Below are positions 1-7,807 of a stretch of 20,194 bases of DNA, one piece after another; within the stretch, counting starts at the first letter, position 1, and each line of letters starts with the position of its first letter. Location of the stretch: IMG/VR virus record IMGVR_UViG_3300013132_000339, positions 1-20,194 of that record. One strand, given 5' to 3'. The position numbers were made by a program, and so were the translations under genes. The notes under the pieces are model-generated. The model had not been told where the DNA came from. It worked only from the letters and a program-made list of their open reading frames with translations, and did not search any database. This stretch comes from a virus.

Positions 1-1
1 C

Positions 2-2407
2 ATGACCATCAGCTCTACGACGCGCATTGCAGGGCCGTTTGTCGGCAACGGAACGGCGACCGTGTTCCCGTTCACGTTCAAGGTGTTCGCCGCCGCCGAC
101 CTCGACGTCGTGCGCCTCAATGTTTCAACGGGCGTTGAAACGACGCTCGTCTTGAACTCGGACTACAGCGTCACCCTGAACGGGGACCAGAACTCGAACC
201 CGGGCGGCAGCGTCACGCTGCTTGCCGGCGCGCTCGCGTCCGGCCTGACGCTGACGATCACGTCGGACATCGCGAACCTCCAGCCCACGGACCTGACGAA
301 CCAGGGCGGGTTCTACCCCGAGGTCATCACGGACGCGCTGGACCGGGCGACCATCCAGATTCAACAGATGTCCGAGGACGTCGGCCGCAGCCTAAAGGCG
401 CCGCTGTCGGACGGGACTCCGAACATGGAGTTGCCCAACACAACGAACCGCGCCAGCAAGTACCTGGTGTTCGATGCCAACGGACTTCCTACCGTTTCTG
501 TTGGAAGCGGAACTGATACGGCGCTGCGGACAGACCTTGCGAATACCTCTGTCGCCCTTGCCGGCGCAAGCCTCGTCGGGTTCCGGGCGGATGATGCATC
601 GTCCACGGCTCGCACGGTGCTGAACAAGCTCCGCGATGTCGTGAGCGTGAAGGACTTTGGCGCGGTGGGCGACGGTGTGGCCGATGACACGGCGGCGATT
701 CAGGCGGCGATTGATTCACTCGCGTCTGGCGGCACGCTGTGGTTCCCGGTCGGAACCTACATGATTGCCCGTACGGCCGGAACCGACGAGAACTTCGGAT
801 TGAAGATCACGGCGAGCAACGTGTGCCTGCTCGGCGCGAACGGCGCAAAGCTCCAGCGGCTTGACAGCATCACGACCAACGCCAACGCATATCCGATCCT
901 GTTCATCGGAACACCGAATAGCAACGCGGCTGCGGCTACGGAAAACTGCGTCATCGACGGGCTGTGGTTTGTCGGAAGCGACGTTCGCCACGCAAGTGCG
1001 GGCGACGTCCCGTACGACCAGCGCAATGCCATCACGGTGAAGAACACCCTGGACTGCACGATCAAGAACTGCCGATTCACGGCGATTGACAGCACGGCCA
1101 TTTACTGCACGGAGCCTGCCGCATACAGCCTGAAGAGCAGTTCGTACTTCAACACCACAAAGAGTTATCGTGCGAGCGTCACCGGGTGCGAGTTCATCGC
1201 AACGACGCACTCAACGGCTGGGCGCGCCTTTATCCATGCCGTTGTGCTTTCCGGCGTTGATCGTGCCATCGTCGCCGGAAATCAGTTCACGTGGTGCGAC
1301 AACGGGGTGTACGGGTTCACCACGTATGCGCTGGCGACACAAGTCGAGACTGACACCTACACGCTGTCTGGCACCGCGTACAACCGTTGCGGTAAGGGGT
1401 GGGTCATCTCCGACAACACGTTCCTGAACAGCAGCGAGCACGCCGTCTACAACACCGGGTTCGAGACGTCCATCAGCGGGAACATCGTTCTGACGGATGC
1501 GCCGACGATCTGCACATCAAGCGCGGTCAAGTGCCGAGCCAGGTATGCAATCATCGACGGGAACGTCGTGAACAACTACGCCGAAGCCATTGAGGTTGCC
1601 GAGCCATCCGCGTTCGTAACCGTTAGCAACAACACGGTGAGCGCGTATCCATCGACCACTACGGGGGCGGCAATCAATGTCAATGCGGATGGCTTGTCTA
1701 CGTTCCTGAATCCGGCGACGAGGCCGTGGTACGCGGCATACGACCCGATGGCGAGCATCGCCATCAACGGGAACACGGTCAACATGTCGCCTGGAACTAC
1801 GGGGACCAACGACAGGGCGATCAGGCTCGTGACATCGAGCACTGACGCAAACTACCCGAACGGACAGGTACAGAACCTGTCGATCAACGGGAACACGATC
1901 AGCAACCACAAGGTCGGCATCTGGATCAAGAACGCGCTGTTCAGGAACATGAACATCGTCGGCAACGCCTTTCAAGCGAAGTCGTTCACGGTGTCTGGGT
2001 TCAGCGCAGGAACCACGCTTGACACGGTTGCGACGTTGCAACTGTCTACTAGCACGGGCGGTGGCGAAATCAGTTTCAACGGCAACAGCGTGTGGGGAAC
2101 GCAGAACGTGTTTGATTCCGACACCGCCGCCAATACGCCGCCGCGACAGGTGGAAGGCAACGTGTTCAATTACGTTCGCGACAAAGTGTTCACGACGAAC
2201 TTCAACACGCCCGGGTTCGGGCAGATGGTGACGAACAACAACGGTGTGTTCGTCTTGGACCGAACGAGCTGGGCTGGTGGAGTGGCGATCAACAACCAAC
2301 TCAGCGACGGAACGGGGATGACGAATCGCAAGTACACAATTTCGTACACGGGATCACAGGTCGTGTTCACAACCGACGATGTGGGCACCACCATCGTGCT
2401 TGGATAA
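2..2407 (+). CDS. Tail fibre/tail spike protein with T7-like N-terminus and pectate-lyase-like beta-helix
   Basis: Receptor-binding or depolymerising virion protein of 801 residues. Residues 1-130 look like the phage T7 tail-fibre N-terminal domain that anchors fibres to the tail ([18 protein letters not shown] near the start, an [17 protein letters not shown] segment near 120). From about residue 215 comes the entry motif of pectate-lyase-3 proteins ([19 protein letters not shown]), followed by the typical [11 protein letters not shown]. The rest has many short strand-turn units ending in N-N or G-N (ISGNIV, IDGNVV, INGNTV, INGNTI), as in right-handed beta-helices, so the body is probably trimeric and may cleave or bind surface polysaccharide. 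The ATG at position 2 fits the usual start of this family, although the ribosome site lies outside the window. The catalytic residues cannot be assigned from sequence alone. It leads the late plus-strand block. Confidence 0.9.
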   Translation: MTISSTTRIAGPFVGNGTATVFPFTFKVFAAADLDVVRLNVSTGVETTLVLNSDYSVTLNGDQNSNPGGSVTLLAGALASGLTLTITSDIANLQPTDLTNQGGFYPEVITDALDRATIQIQQMSEDVGRSLKAPLSDGTPNMELPNTTNRASKYLVFDANGLPTVSVGSGTDTALRTDLANTSVALAGASLVGFRADDASSTARTVLNKLRDVVSVKDFGAVGDGVADDTAAIQAAIDSLASGGTLWFPVGTYMIARTAGTDENFGLKITASNVCLLGANGAKLQRLDSITTNANAYPILFIGTPNSNAAAATENCVIDGLWFVGSDVRHASAGDVPYDQRNAITVKNTLDCTIKNCRFTAIDSTAIYCTEPAAYSLKSSSYFNTTKSYRASVTGCEFIATTHSTAGRAFIHAVVLSGVDRAIVAGNQFTWCDNGVYGFTTYALATQVETDTYTLSGTAYNRCGKGWVISDNTFLNSSEHAVYNTGFETSISGNIVLTDAPTICTSSAVKCRARYAIIDGNVVNNYAEAIEVAEPSAFVTVSNNTVSAYPSTTTGAAINVNADGLSTFLNPATRPWYAAYDPMASIAINGNTVNMSPGTTGTNDRAIRLVTSSTDANYPNGQVQNLSINGNTISNHKVGIWIKNALFRNMNIVGNAFQAKSFTVSGFSAGTTLDTVATLQLSTSTGGGEISFNGNSVWGTQNVFDSDTAANTPPRQVEGNVFNYVRDKVFTTNFNTPGFGQMVTNNNGVFVLDRTSWAGGVAINNQLSDGTGMTNRKYTISYTGSQVVFTTDDVGTTIVLG

Positions 2408-2411
2408 CACC

Positions 2412-2636
2412 ATGACCTCCCCCCACCACGACGAACTGTTCCTCGCCATCGGCCGCCTCGAGGGCAAGGTCGATTCGATCCTCGCCCAGCAGTCGCGCCA
2501 GACGGACGAGATCAAGGCGCACGACGCCCGCATCCGCTCGCTCGAGCACTCACGCGGCTACGTGCTCGGCTGGAGCGCCGCCATCGGGGCCGGCATGAGC
2601 CTGGTCGCCAACTACCTCATCAAGCACTTCGCGTAA
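2412..2636 (+). CDS. Small coiled-coil protein with C-terminal transmembrane helix (XhlA-like topology)
   Basis: A 74-residue protein. Residues 1-45 are charged and heptad-like (LFLAIGRLEGKVDSIL, DARIRSLEHSR), followed by one hydrophobic helix at about residues 49-70 (YVLGWSAAIGAGMSLVANYL). This topology resembles haemolysin XhlA/holin-accessory proteins, but homology is not proven. The ATG at 2412 lies 4 nt after the spike stop; in-frame codons continue upstream inside the spike gene, but this start begins the compact helical protein. Its place just behind the spike, in a block ending with two more membrane proteins, would suit a role in lysis or in tail-membrane contact. That role is inference. 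Confidence 0.75.
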   Translation: MTSPHHDELFLAIGRLEGKVDSILAQQSRQTDEIKAHDARIRSLEHSRGYVLGWSAAIGAGMSLVANYLIKHFA

Positions 2637-2644
2637 GGAAACCC

Positions 2645-3208
2645 ATGCCTACTGACATCGTCATCGCCACCGACAAGCCGGAGTACCGCACCACTGGTCT
2701 TGTGACAATTGTGAGTGCAGCTGCGTATGACGCCGCCAAGCCCACGGCGGTGATTCCGTCCACGACGGGACAGACATTCCTGATCCCGTCGAACCTCGGC
2801 GACAAGCCGAGCCTGCTGCGCCTGGTGCCGTTCTGCGGTTCATCGTCTGCCGCCACGAGCGGAAACTTCACGGCTGCCGGCGTGCGGGTGGTTGGCTGGA
2901 CCACATACAACCAGACGGACGGAACGCCGATCTATGTTCCGACCGTTCTTGCGGATCTGACCGTGACACTCGGATCGTCCGTTCCGACGCTGACGATCAA
3001 CACCGTGGCGCACTATTTCTTCAACACGGTGTCGGCGGGAGGTAGTGTTCCTACGGTGAACATCTATTCGCCTGGCACGGTTTCGGCGGCCAATGACAAC
3101 GCATGCTCTGCCGTGATCGACACGATTGGGCAGCAATACATCACGTTGCAGGTCAAGGGTACGAACGCAAACAGCCCGAAGATGGGCTGCTTCTACGCAT
3201 TCCTCTGA
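2645..3208 (+). CDS. Hypothetical virion-associated protein
   Basis: A protein of 187 residues without a recognised domain. It is rich in Thr, Ser, Val and Gly with alternating hydrophobic strands (GLVTIVSAAAYDAAKPTAVI, LTVTLGSSVPTLTINTVAHY), the composition expected of an all-beta phage structural or fibre-associated protein. There is no signal peptide or TM helix. A clear ribosome site (AAGGAA) sits 6 nt before the ATG at 2645. The gene lies between a coiled-coil membrane protein and a large lectin-like protein and is read in the same direction, so a role in the tail or capsid exterior is likely but is inferred only from context. Confidence 0.75.
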   Translation: MPTDIVIATDKPEYRTTGLVTIVSAAAYDAAKPTAVIPSTTGQTFLIPSNLGDKPSLLRLVPFCGSSSAATSGNFTAAGVRVVGWTTYNQTDGTPIYVPTVLADLTVTLGSSVPTLTINTVAHYFFNTVSAGGSVPTVNIYSPGTVSAANDNACSAVIDTIGQQYITLQVKGTNANSPKMGCFYAFL

Positions 3209-3220
3209 TCGGAGGCCGCG

Positions 3221-4738
3221 ATGCGGTACGACCTAGGCAGGTTCAGGCGCCCGATGCGCCGTTCGACCGAGGGCCAGCTGATGAGCCTCATCAGCCTGGG
3301 CGACGGCTCCACGCTCTCGCTTGACTTCACCACGGGCGTCCTTGACCCGCGCCTGACGTTCACGCGGACGAGCGGCGGCACCTACACCGGGAACGACGGT
3401 TACATCTACGGCATGGACTTCGCCACCAGCAGTTCGCTGGCAATTGGCACAGGCTCCAAGACGGTGACGCTGACGGCGACGGCAGGCGTTGACCGCCGCT
3501 ACCTCGTCGGGCAGACGGTGTATTTCAGCAACGGCGCGAACAACATGAGCGGCCCGGTGACCGCATACAGCGCGTCCACGCAGAGCATCACGATCAACGC
3601 GACGGCATCAAGCGGCAGCGGGTCATTCACTTCGTGGGCCGTTGGCAACGCCTCTGCCCGCTTCGACCACGACCCGACCACGCTCGCGGCGCGAGGGCTG
3701 CTGATTGAGGGAAGTGCGACGAATCTCGCGCTGCGTTCCAACGACTTCAACACGACCGTAACAGACGGAACGCAATGGGTTACCGGCTACACACGCGGCA
3801 ATGTTTCCACCACTCTTCCAGACGGCACAACCGGAAACGCGTGCCAAATATCTGGAACTGGTTCAAACTCGTTTCGATCCGCGGCGATCACCGTAACGGC
3901 AAGCACGGCGTACACATGGTCGTTCTGGGCGCGCAACAACGGTGGATCGCAGGCGCGATATCGCGTGTGGAATGTGACGGGTGGTTCGTCAATCGTTGAC
4001 TACACGCTATCTGGCAGCAATTACGTTTCGCAGATCGGTGGCGCAAACAACACCTCTAGCACTTGGGTGCGCGTATCCGTGTCCTTCACCACTCCGGTTG
4101 GTTGCACATCCATTTACGTGTACCCGGCAAGCAGCGACAGCGGTACGGTTGATCTGCTGGTATGGGGCGCACAAGTGGAGGCAGGTTCCGGCGCGTCCTC
4201 CTACATCCCCACGGGCGCAAGTCAGGTGACGCGGAATGCGGACAAGATGTCGATGACCGACATCACCACCATGCAATGGAATCAGACCGCCGGGACGTTC
4301 TTCCTGCACATGGATGTTGCGGCAGAAACCAACACCAGCAGTTTCCCTGCCATGATGGGGATGTACACCGCGACTCCGGTTCGCGTGGTCCGAATCCTGT
4401 TGAACAACTCGTCGGGAACGAATCCGCGCATTGGTCTGGATTCGTGGACTACCGCTCCAGCGCAGATACTAGCAAGCCTGCTTACCAGATCGACAGCACC
4501 GACAGCGTTCAAGTATGCAGCAGCGTTGTCAAACACCGGGCAGGCTTTGAGTCATGTAGTCAACAACGGAAGTGTCACGACGGCTACAGGAACCGGAACC
4601 CTGCAAACGCCGACCCGATTGCTGTGGCATCAAGACCCATCGGCGGGCGACACCGAGTACTTCCCGGTTCACCTTCGGACCGTCAAGTATTGGCCGACGA
4701 ATCTTCCTGACGCAACTCTCAAGGCCATCACCACCTGA
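3221..4738 (+). CDS. Large virion protein with lectin-like/carbohydrate-binding segment
   Basis: A 505-residue protein with a strongly beta, Ser/Thr/Gly-rich composition. The stretch LDFTTGVLDPRLTFTRTSGG near the N-terminus and GLLIEGSATNL near residue 155 are signatures I know from phage head-fibre and tail proteins that carry concanavalin-A-like or carbohydrate-binding-module-like beta-sandwiches (typically ...LLIEPQRTNLL...). The part after the LLIEG motif (SNDFNTTVTDGTQW, then YTWSFWARNNGGSQARYRVW) fits a CBM4/9-like jelly roll at about residues 170-325, and a second sandwich probably fills residues 340-505. GGAGG lies 5 nt upstream of the ATG at 3221; a Met at residue 21 is a less likely start. 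The gene probably encodes a host-surface-binding decoration, inferred from domain type. Confidence 0.75.
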   Translation: MRYDLGRFRRPMRRSTEGQLMSLISLGDGSTLSLDFTTGVLDPRLTFTRTSGGTYTGNDGYIYGMDFATSSSLAIGTGSKTVTLTATAGVDRRYLVGQTVYFSNGANNMSGPVTAYSASTQSITINATASSGSGSFTSWAVGNASARFDHDPTTLAARGLLIEGSATNLALRSNDFNTTVTDGTQWVTGYTRGNVSTTLPDGTTGNACQISGTGSNSFRSAAITVTASTAYTWSFWARNNGGSQARYRVWNVTGGSSIVDYTLSGSNYVSQIGGANNTSSTWVRVSVSFTTPVGCTSIYVYPASSDSGTVDLLVWGAQVEAGSGASSYIPTGASQVTRNADKMSMTDITTMQWNQTAGTFFLHMDVAAETNTSSFPAMMGMYTATPVRVVRILLNNSSGTNPRIGLDSWTTAPAQILASLLTRSTAPTAFKYAAALSNTGQALSHVVNNGSVTTATGTGTLQTPTRLLWHQDPSAGDTEYFPVHLRTVKYWPTNLPDATLKAITT

Positions 4739-4739
4739 C

Positions 4740-5048
4740 ATGGACTACCTCCTCCGCACCAACACCGAGTCGCAGATGGATGACGCGCTCGAAGCCGCAG
4801 GCATCCTCCGCGAAACCGACATCGGAGGCGGCACGGGCGAGATGGCCCTGCTGCCCGTCTCTGGCGCGTACCTCGACCGCATCGGGCCGATCCCGCCGCA
4901 GGTTGACCCGGACGGCATCATCATCAAGCCGGGTCACCCCGAGTACCACGCGAACCTGCGGGTGACCATCGAACTCACCGACGAGCAGGTCGAAGCCCTG
5001 CCGACGTTCGATCCGCTGCCGAGCATCCCCTACCGCGTGTTCGCATGA
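4740..5048 (+). CDS. Small hypothetical phage protein
   Basis: A 102-residue protein starting at the ATG at 4740, 1 nt after the previous stop (TGAC-ATG). In-frame codons reach back to 4572 but only duplicate the preceding gene, so the short start is preferred. It shows a compact pattern (MDYLLRTNTESQMDDALEAA; RIGPIPPQ; HPEYHANLRV) that I recall from small proteins near tail-fibre genes of other phages, where a central acidic/Gly-rich part is followed by (Y/W)H-x-NLR. Function is unknown. Its stop overlaps the next start by 4 nt (ATGA), so the two are translationally coupled. Confidence 0.7.
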   Translation: MDYLLRTNTESQMDDALEAAGILRETDIGGGTGEMALLPVSGAYLDRIGPIPPQVDPDGIIIKPGHPEYHANLRVTIELTDEQVEALPTFDPLPSIPYRVFA

Positions 5049-5527
5049 GGGCGCTGCTGCTCGTCCTCCTGCTCGCCGGGTGCAACCCGGTGCAGCGCAT
5101 CTCGAACCACGCCAACGCCATCCGCACGGAGGCGCAGGCGCTCGGGGAACACGGGCAGGCGACGGGCGACCCCGTGGTCGTGGCGGGCGCACAGCGCATT
5201 GACGGCCTTGCGGCGGGCATCCACGACGAGCTGCCCAACGTGACGAACAAGGTGCCGGCGTGGCTGTCCACGCTGCAATGGTGGGGCATCGCCGTGGCCG
5301 TCGTGGCCGTGGCGTTCGTACTGTGGAATTCGGGAATTCTGCAAACTATCCGCATCGCGGTCGGCTGGTTGCCTAGGCGCAAGGTGGCCCAGGCCGAGCT
5401 CGCACTTGATACCCTCGATGACTCGCGGCCGGAGAACGACCGCGAACTCGTGGCGGCGCTCCGGGCGGACCCGGAGTTTGATGCCGCGTTCCGCAAAGCG
5501 CAGACGCGCAGAAAGACACGCACATGA
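5045..5527 (+). CDS. Lipoprotein with internal transmembrane helix (possible lysis/spanin-type protein)
   Basis: A 160-residue protein. The N-terminus is a short signal sequence with a lipobox (LLAGC, Cys13), predicting a lipid-anchored protein. A helical, charged region follows (residues 15-70), then a strong TM helix at about 79-98 (WWGIAVAVVAVAFVLW) and a charged cytoplasmic-type tail (about 110-160) ending in Arg/Lys. A lipid anchor plus a TM span is unusual in one short phage protein and recalls fused (unimolecular) spanins, but in those the TM helix lies at the extreme C-terminus. Here 60 residues follow it, so this is only a suggestion. It overlaps both neighbours by ATGA. No endolysin gene is visible next to it. 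Confidence 0.7.
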   Translation: MRALLLVLLLAGCNPVQRISNHANAIRTEAQALGEHGQATGDPVVVAGAQRIDGLAAGIHDELPNVTNKVPAWLSTLQWWGIAVAVVAVAFVLWNSGILQTIRIAVGWLPRRKVAQAELALDTLDDSRPENDRELVAALRADPEFDAAFRKAQTRRKTRT

Positions 5528-5637
5528 TCCTCGCAGACGCACTCGGCACCGTGTGGTTCACCGCTCTCGTCGCCCTCGTCGGCCTCGCAGCCGGGTGGTA
5601 CCTGAAGGGCAAGCATGGGCACCGCTTCAAGCTCTGA
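5524..5637 (+). CDS. 37-residue single-pass membrane protein
   Basis: A very short ORF encoding MILADALGTVWFTALVAL and then VGLAAGWYLKGKHGHRFKL. It consists of one hydrophobic helix (about residues 8-26) followed by a basic tail (K-G-K-H-G-H-R-F-K), a class of inner-membrane topology seen in tiny holins and holin partners. The ATG overlaps the stop of the lipoprotein gene by 4 nt (ATGA), as for the preceding gene pair, which argues for real coupled translation. It is the last plus-strand gene before the terminators. Function is not recognised; a lysis role is inferred from size, topology and position. Confidence 0.6.
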   Translation: MILADALGTVWFTALVALVGLAAGWYLKGKHGHRFKL

Positions 5638-5646
5638 CCAGCCCAA

Positions 5647-5660
5647 GGGCGTTCGCGCCC
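5647..5660 (+). terminator. Small UUCG-loop hairpin after the late operon
   Basis: A perfect 5-bp stem GGGCG/CGCCC closes a TTCG tetraloop, starting 9 nt after the last stop codon. It has no U-tract of its own and probably works together with the larger hairpin 13 nt downstream, or stabilises the mRNA 3' end. Confidence 0.5.
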
Positions 5661-5672
5661 ACGGCACTGCGG

Positions 5673-5706
5673 GCGGGCGTGGCCTTCGGGCTGCGCCCGC
5701 TTTGCC
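5673..5706 (+). terminator. Intrinsic terminator of the plus-strand late operon
   Basis: The arms 5673-5684 and 5689-5700 form a continuous 12-bp stem (two G-U wobbles at the middle) capped by a TTCG tetraloop, followed directly by TTT at 5701-5703. It is placed at the end of the plus-strand gene block, where genes of the opposite strand converge. The short U-tract is the only weak point. Confidence 0.7.
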
Positions 5707-5714
5707 AAAGGAAA

Positions 5715-5758
5715 CCCCCTCGCCGGGTAACCGCATCCTGCGGAATCCGACGAGGGGG
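5715..5758 (-). terminator. Terminator for the minus-strand early operon
   Basis: CCCCCTCG (5715-5722) pairs with CGAGGGGG (5751-5758), and an inner hairpin CCGCA-TCC-TGCGG (5731-5743) stacks within it. Read on the minus strand, the stem is followed by the U-rich stretch TTTCCTTTGG. It lies 20 nt after the stop of the last minus-strand gene. Confidence 0.6.
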
Positions 5759-5777
5759 GAGAGGATGGACTTGCGGT

Positions 5778-6278
5778 TCAGCGGATTCGCAGGCTTGTGC
5801 CGCGAGGCAGGAGCTCGCAGCCGGCGATGGTAGCGCCGTTCTCGAGCGCCTGACGGATCGCGTCCTTGTTGGCCGCCACGGTCACCGTGGTCAGTTCCTT
5901 CGGCAGGCTGGTGGCATCGCACGTGACCGACAGCGGCTGCTTCCCGCCGTTGCCTGCGACCGACAGCCGGAACCGCGCCGTGTCGATCTTGGTGCGCCCG
6001 GTCGCCTCCATCGCCTCCTTCAGGCGCGCCTTGAGGCGGTCGGCGAGCGCCTCGTCGGTCGCCGCCAGGTCGCGCATGCGCTGGGCCTCGACGCGGCGGG
6101 CGTCGGCCCGGGCGGCGAGGTGCTGGATGAGGGCGGCGTAGTCATCGGCCTTCTCGTCGAGGGCCGCGTCCAAGCCGGCCAGGTGCGCCTCGAGCGCCTG
6201 CTGCGCCTCGGCGTCACCACCGTCGAGGATGGCGTCCACGATGTCGTTGATCTCGTTCTGAATTGCGTACAGGCTCAT
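5778..6278 (-). CDS. Gp157-family phage protein
   Basis: A 166-residue protein matching the Siphovirus Gp157 family in length and layout: a short N-terminus MSLYAIQNEINDIVDAI, a long charged coiled coil (about residues 25-110, rich in A, E, R, K), and a beta-rich C-terminal third (TARFRLSVAGNGGKQPLSV) ending in AIRQALENGATIAGCELL-type sequence and a basic tail. Family members usually sit beside phage recombination genes. One was linked to phage resistance in Streptococcus, but the biochemical role is unknown. GGAGGA lies about 8 nt before the ATG at 6278. It is read after bet with a 21-nt gap, so the two probably form one transcript driven by the promoter at 7373-7400. Confidence 0.85.
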   Translation of the reverse strand: MSLYAIQNEINDIVDAILDGGDAEAQQALEAHLAGLDAALDEKADDYAALIQHLAARADARRVEAQRMRDLAATDEALADRLKARLKEAMEATGRTKIDTARFRLSVAGNGGKQPLSVTCDATSLPKELTTVTVAANKDAIRQALENGATIAGCELLPRGTSLRIR

Positions 6279-6299
6279 GGTGTGTTCCTCCGGGTAGGG

Positions 6300-7316
6300 T
6301 TAGAAGGGGAGATCGCTGCCGTCCGTGACGGGCGCGGGTTCGGGGGCGGGCGGCTGCTCCGAGCGCAGCACGCGCATGATGGTGAGCGCCTTGCCGACGC
6401 GGGCGACGTCCATCGTGAGGTGGCCGTTGAGCGACTCGTCGGCGAGGTCGGCGTACTCCTTGACGGTGGTGGCGATCCAGACGGCACCGTGCTCGCCCGT
6501 CGCCTCGATGGCGATGGCACGGCCCGGGCGGCGGAACACGCGGTGGATGCGGAACGTGCCCTCGTACTCGTCGGGGTAGGCGTCGGTCGGCCCCGCGACC
6601 GGGACGTCGTTCGGGCTGGGCTTGGCGGGCGCAGGCGCCTCCTGTGCCTTCCGCGGCTTGCGGGCGGGCTTCGGGGCGTCCGCGACGGCCGGCGCGTCCT
6701 GGGGCAACGTAGCGGCCTCCACGGGGGCCGGCAGGGCCGGGGCCGCGACGGGGGCTGCGGCGGGCGGGTTGTCCTGCTGCCCCATCTCCTCGGCGGTATA
6801 GAGCCCGCTCAACTCGGCCGGGAACGCCTTCCTCAACGCCAACGCCTCGGCGCACTTGGCGATCATCACGGACGGCATCTTGGGCCACATGCCCGAGAGG
6901 CTGCCGTCCTTCTTGCGCTGCGCGTACTCGCGGAACAGGGCGACGGCGGTGACCGCCTCCACGAACCCCTTGCGGTACACCCCGACGCGGGCGGCGGCGG
7001 GCGGCTCGTCGTGCAGCCATACGTCGGTCCACTGCCCGTCCGTGCCGCAGAACGCCACCGAGGTCTGACCAGCGTACTCGCCACTTCGCTGGGCAACCAG
7101 GCGGAACCCGTCGATGCTGACCTGCGTCTGCATCACCTCGCGGCCAGCGCGGCTGTCCCACCGCTTGACGGCGTAGATCTGGCGGGCGAACGGGTCAAGG
7201 CCCGTGCGGTCGCACACGCTGAAGAACAGCTCCATCTCGTCGCGGCTTGCGCCCGCGCACAGGGTGCGAGCGAGCAGGTCGCGCTTCTCATCGTCCAATC
7301 GTGCCAATGCAGTCAT
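6300..7316 (-). CDS. bet: Phage recombination protein Bet (single-strand annealing) with extra C-terminal domain and SSB-like tip
   Basis: Residues 1-182 are a Red-beta/Bet core: DRTGLDPFARQIYAVKRW (36-53), QVSIDGFRLVAQRSGEYAG (65-83), SVMIAKCAEALALRKAFP (149-166) and LSGLYTAEEMG. The core anneals complementary ssDNA, normally with a 5'-3' exonuclease, which is not seen in this window. The protein has 338 residues, whereas lambda Bet has 261. A Pro/Ala-rich linker (about 183-245) leads to a second compact region (246-318) with strand-helix-strand pattern (EGTFRIHRV, AIAIEATGE, AVWIATTVKEYADLAD, HLTMDVARVGKALTIMRVL), followed by a Pro-rich tail ending TDGSDLPF, like the acidic tip of bacterial SSB. 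The start has AGGAGA 7 nt upstream. The OB-fold reading of the added domain is inference. Confidence 0.9.
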   Translation of the reverse strand: MTALARLDDEKRDLLARTLCAGASRDEMELFFSVCDRTGLDPFARQIYAVKRWDSRAGREVMQTQVSIDGFRLVAQRSGEYAGQTSVAFCGTDGQWTDVWLHDEPPAAARVGVYRKGFVEAVTAVALFREYAQRKKDGSLSGMWPKMPSVMIAKCAEALALRKAFPAELSGLYTAEEMGQQDNPPAAAPVAAPALPAPVEAATLPQDAPAVADAPKPARKPRKAQEAPAPAKPSPNDVPVAGPTDAYPDEYEGTFRIHRVFRRPGRAIAIEATGEHGAVWIATTVKEYADLADESLNGHLTMDVARVGKALTIMRVLRSEQPPAPEPAPVTDGSDLPF

Positions 7317-7372
7317 CGTGATCTCCTCTCGTGAATGCCGCAGCAGGCAACGCGCCCGCCGCTGACGTGGTC

Positions 7373-7400
7373 AGTATACGCCCCGGTATGGCGTTGTCAA
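7373..7400 (-). promoter_or_regulatory. Sigma70-type promoter for bet and the Gp157 gene
   Basis: On the minus strand TTGACA (7400-7395) is followed by a 16-bp spacer and TATACT (7378-7373), 11 of 12 bases matching consensus. It lies at and just after the rusA stop codon and predicts a start near 7366, giving a roughly 50-nt leader with a Shine-Dalgarno before bet. Confidence 0.85.
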
Positions 7401-7807
7401 GCCCAGACTTTGACGCGGGTTTCGGCCGTGTCCCCCCACTCCTTGCAGGCCGACAGGATCGCCACCTGCGAGTCATCGGCGTACACCACCCCGGTCATAG
7501 CGTCCAAAGCAGCTCTGGCAAGCTTGTCCAAATCGGGGCGTCCGGGCGCACGCGGCGCGCTCGAGCGCAGGGCGCCCGTGCTGGTGTAGTGCGACTTCGG
7601 GCGCGGGAACAGGAACAGCAGTTCGACCGCCACGACCCCCGTGGCCGGCGGCTCGGTCCACGCCTGACGCGCCGCCAGCGCGAACACGGCCCGGTACGGC
7701 CTCACCCGGGCGGATGACTCGAGCAACACCGTGCGCCCGTTCCGCAGGCGCACCGCCCGCTTGCTTCCTTGGGGGGCGGCGAGTCCTGGCACCGTGAACT
7801 CAATCAT
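7397..7807 (-). CDS. rusA: RusA-family Holliday-junction endonuclease
   Basis: A 136-residue protein, the normal RusA length. It has the family N-terminus (MIEFTVPGLAAPQGSKRAV, i.e. the P-x-P/PQ-x-K type start), a central V-E-L-L-F strand, and the catalytic block RPDLDKLARAALDAM plus GVVYADDSQV at about residues 91-115, where Asp92, Asp94 and Asp111 correspond to the metal-binding acids. It resolves branched DNA made during replication or recombination. The start at 7807 has AGGAGG 7 nt upstream; a longer in-frame reading to 7924 is only low-complexity overlap with the neighbour. It overlaps the upstream gene by 8 nt and precedes bet, forming a recombination set. Confidence 0.88.
   Translation of the reverse strand: MIEFTVPGLAAPQGSKRAVRLRNGRTVLLESSARVRPYRAVFALAARQAWTEPPATGVVAVELLFLFPRPKSHYTSTGALRSSAPRAPGRPDLDKLARAALDAMTGVVYADDSQVAILSACKEWGDTAETRVKVWA

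Noticed and set aside
1517-2299. A 260-codon minus-strand ORF inside the spike gene
   Set aside because: Arg/Val/His-rich low-information sequence mirroring the spike codons. The spike itself is a clear protein.
6214-7161. A 315-codon minus-strand ORF in another frame of bet
   Set aside because: Arg/Gly/Pro repeats typical of the wrong frame in GC-rich DNA, unlike the nested methyltransferase ORF, which has regular blocks.
5406-7334. A 642-codon plus-strand ORF antisense to the Gp157 and bet genes
   Set aside because: Its protein is Arg/Gly/Ala-rich without domain-like blocks, a shadow of the GC-rich codon use of the minus-strand genes. It has no start context and runs through both terminators.
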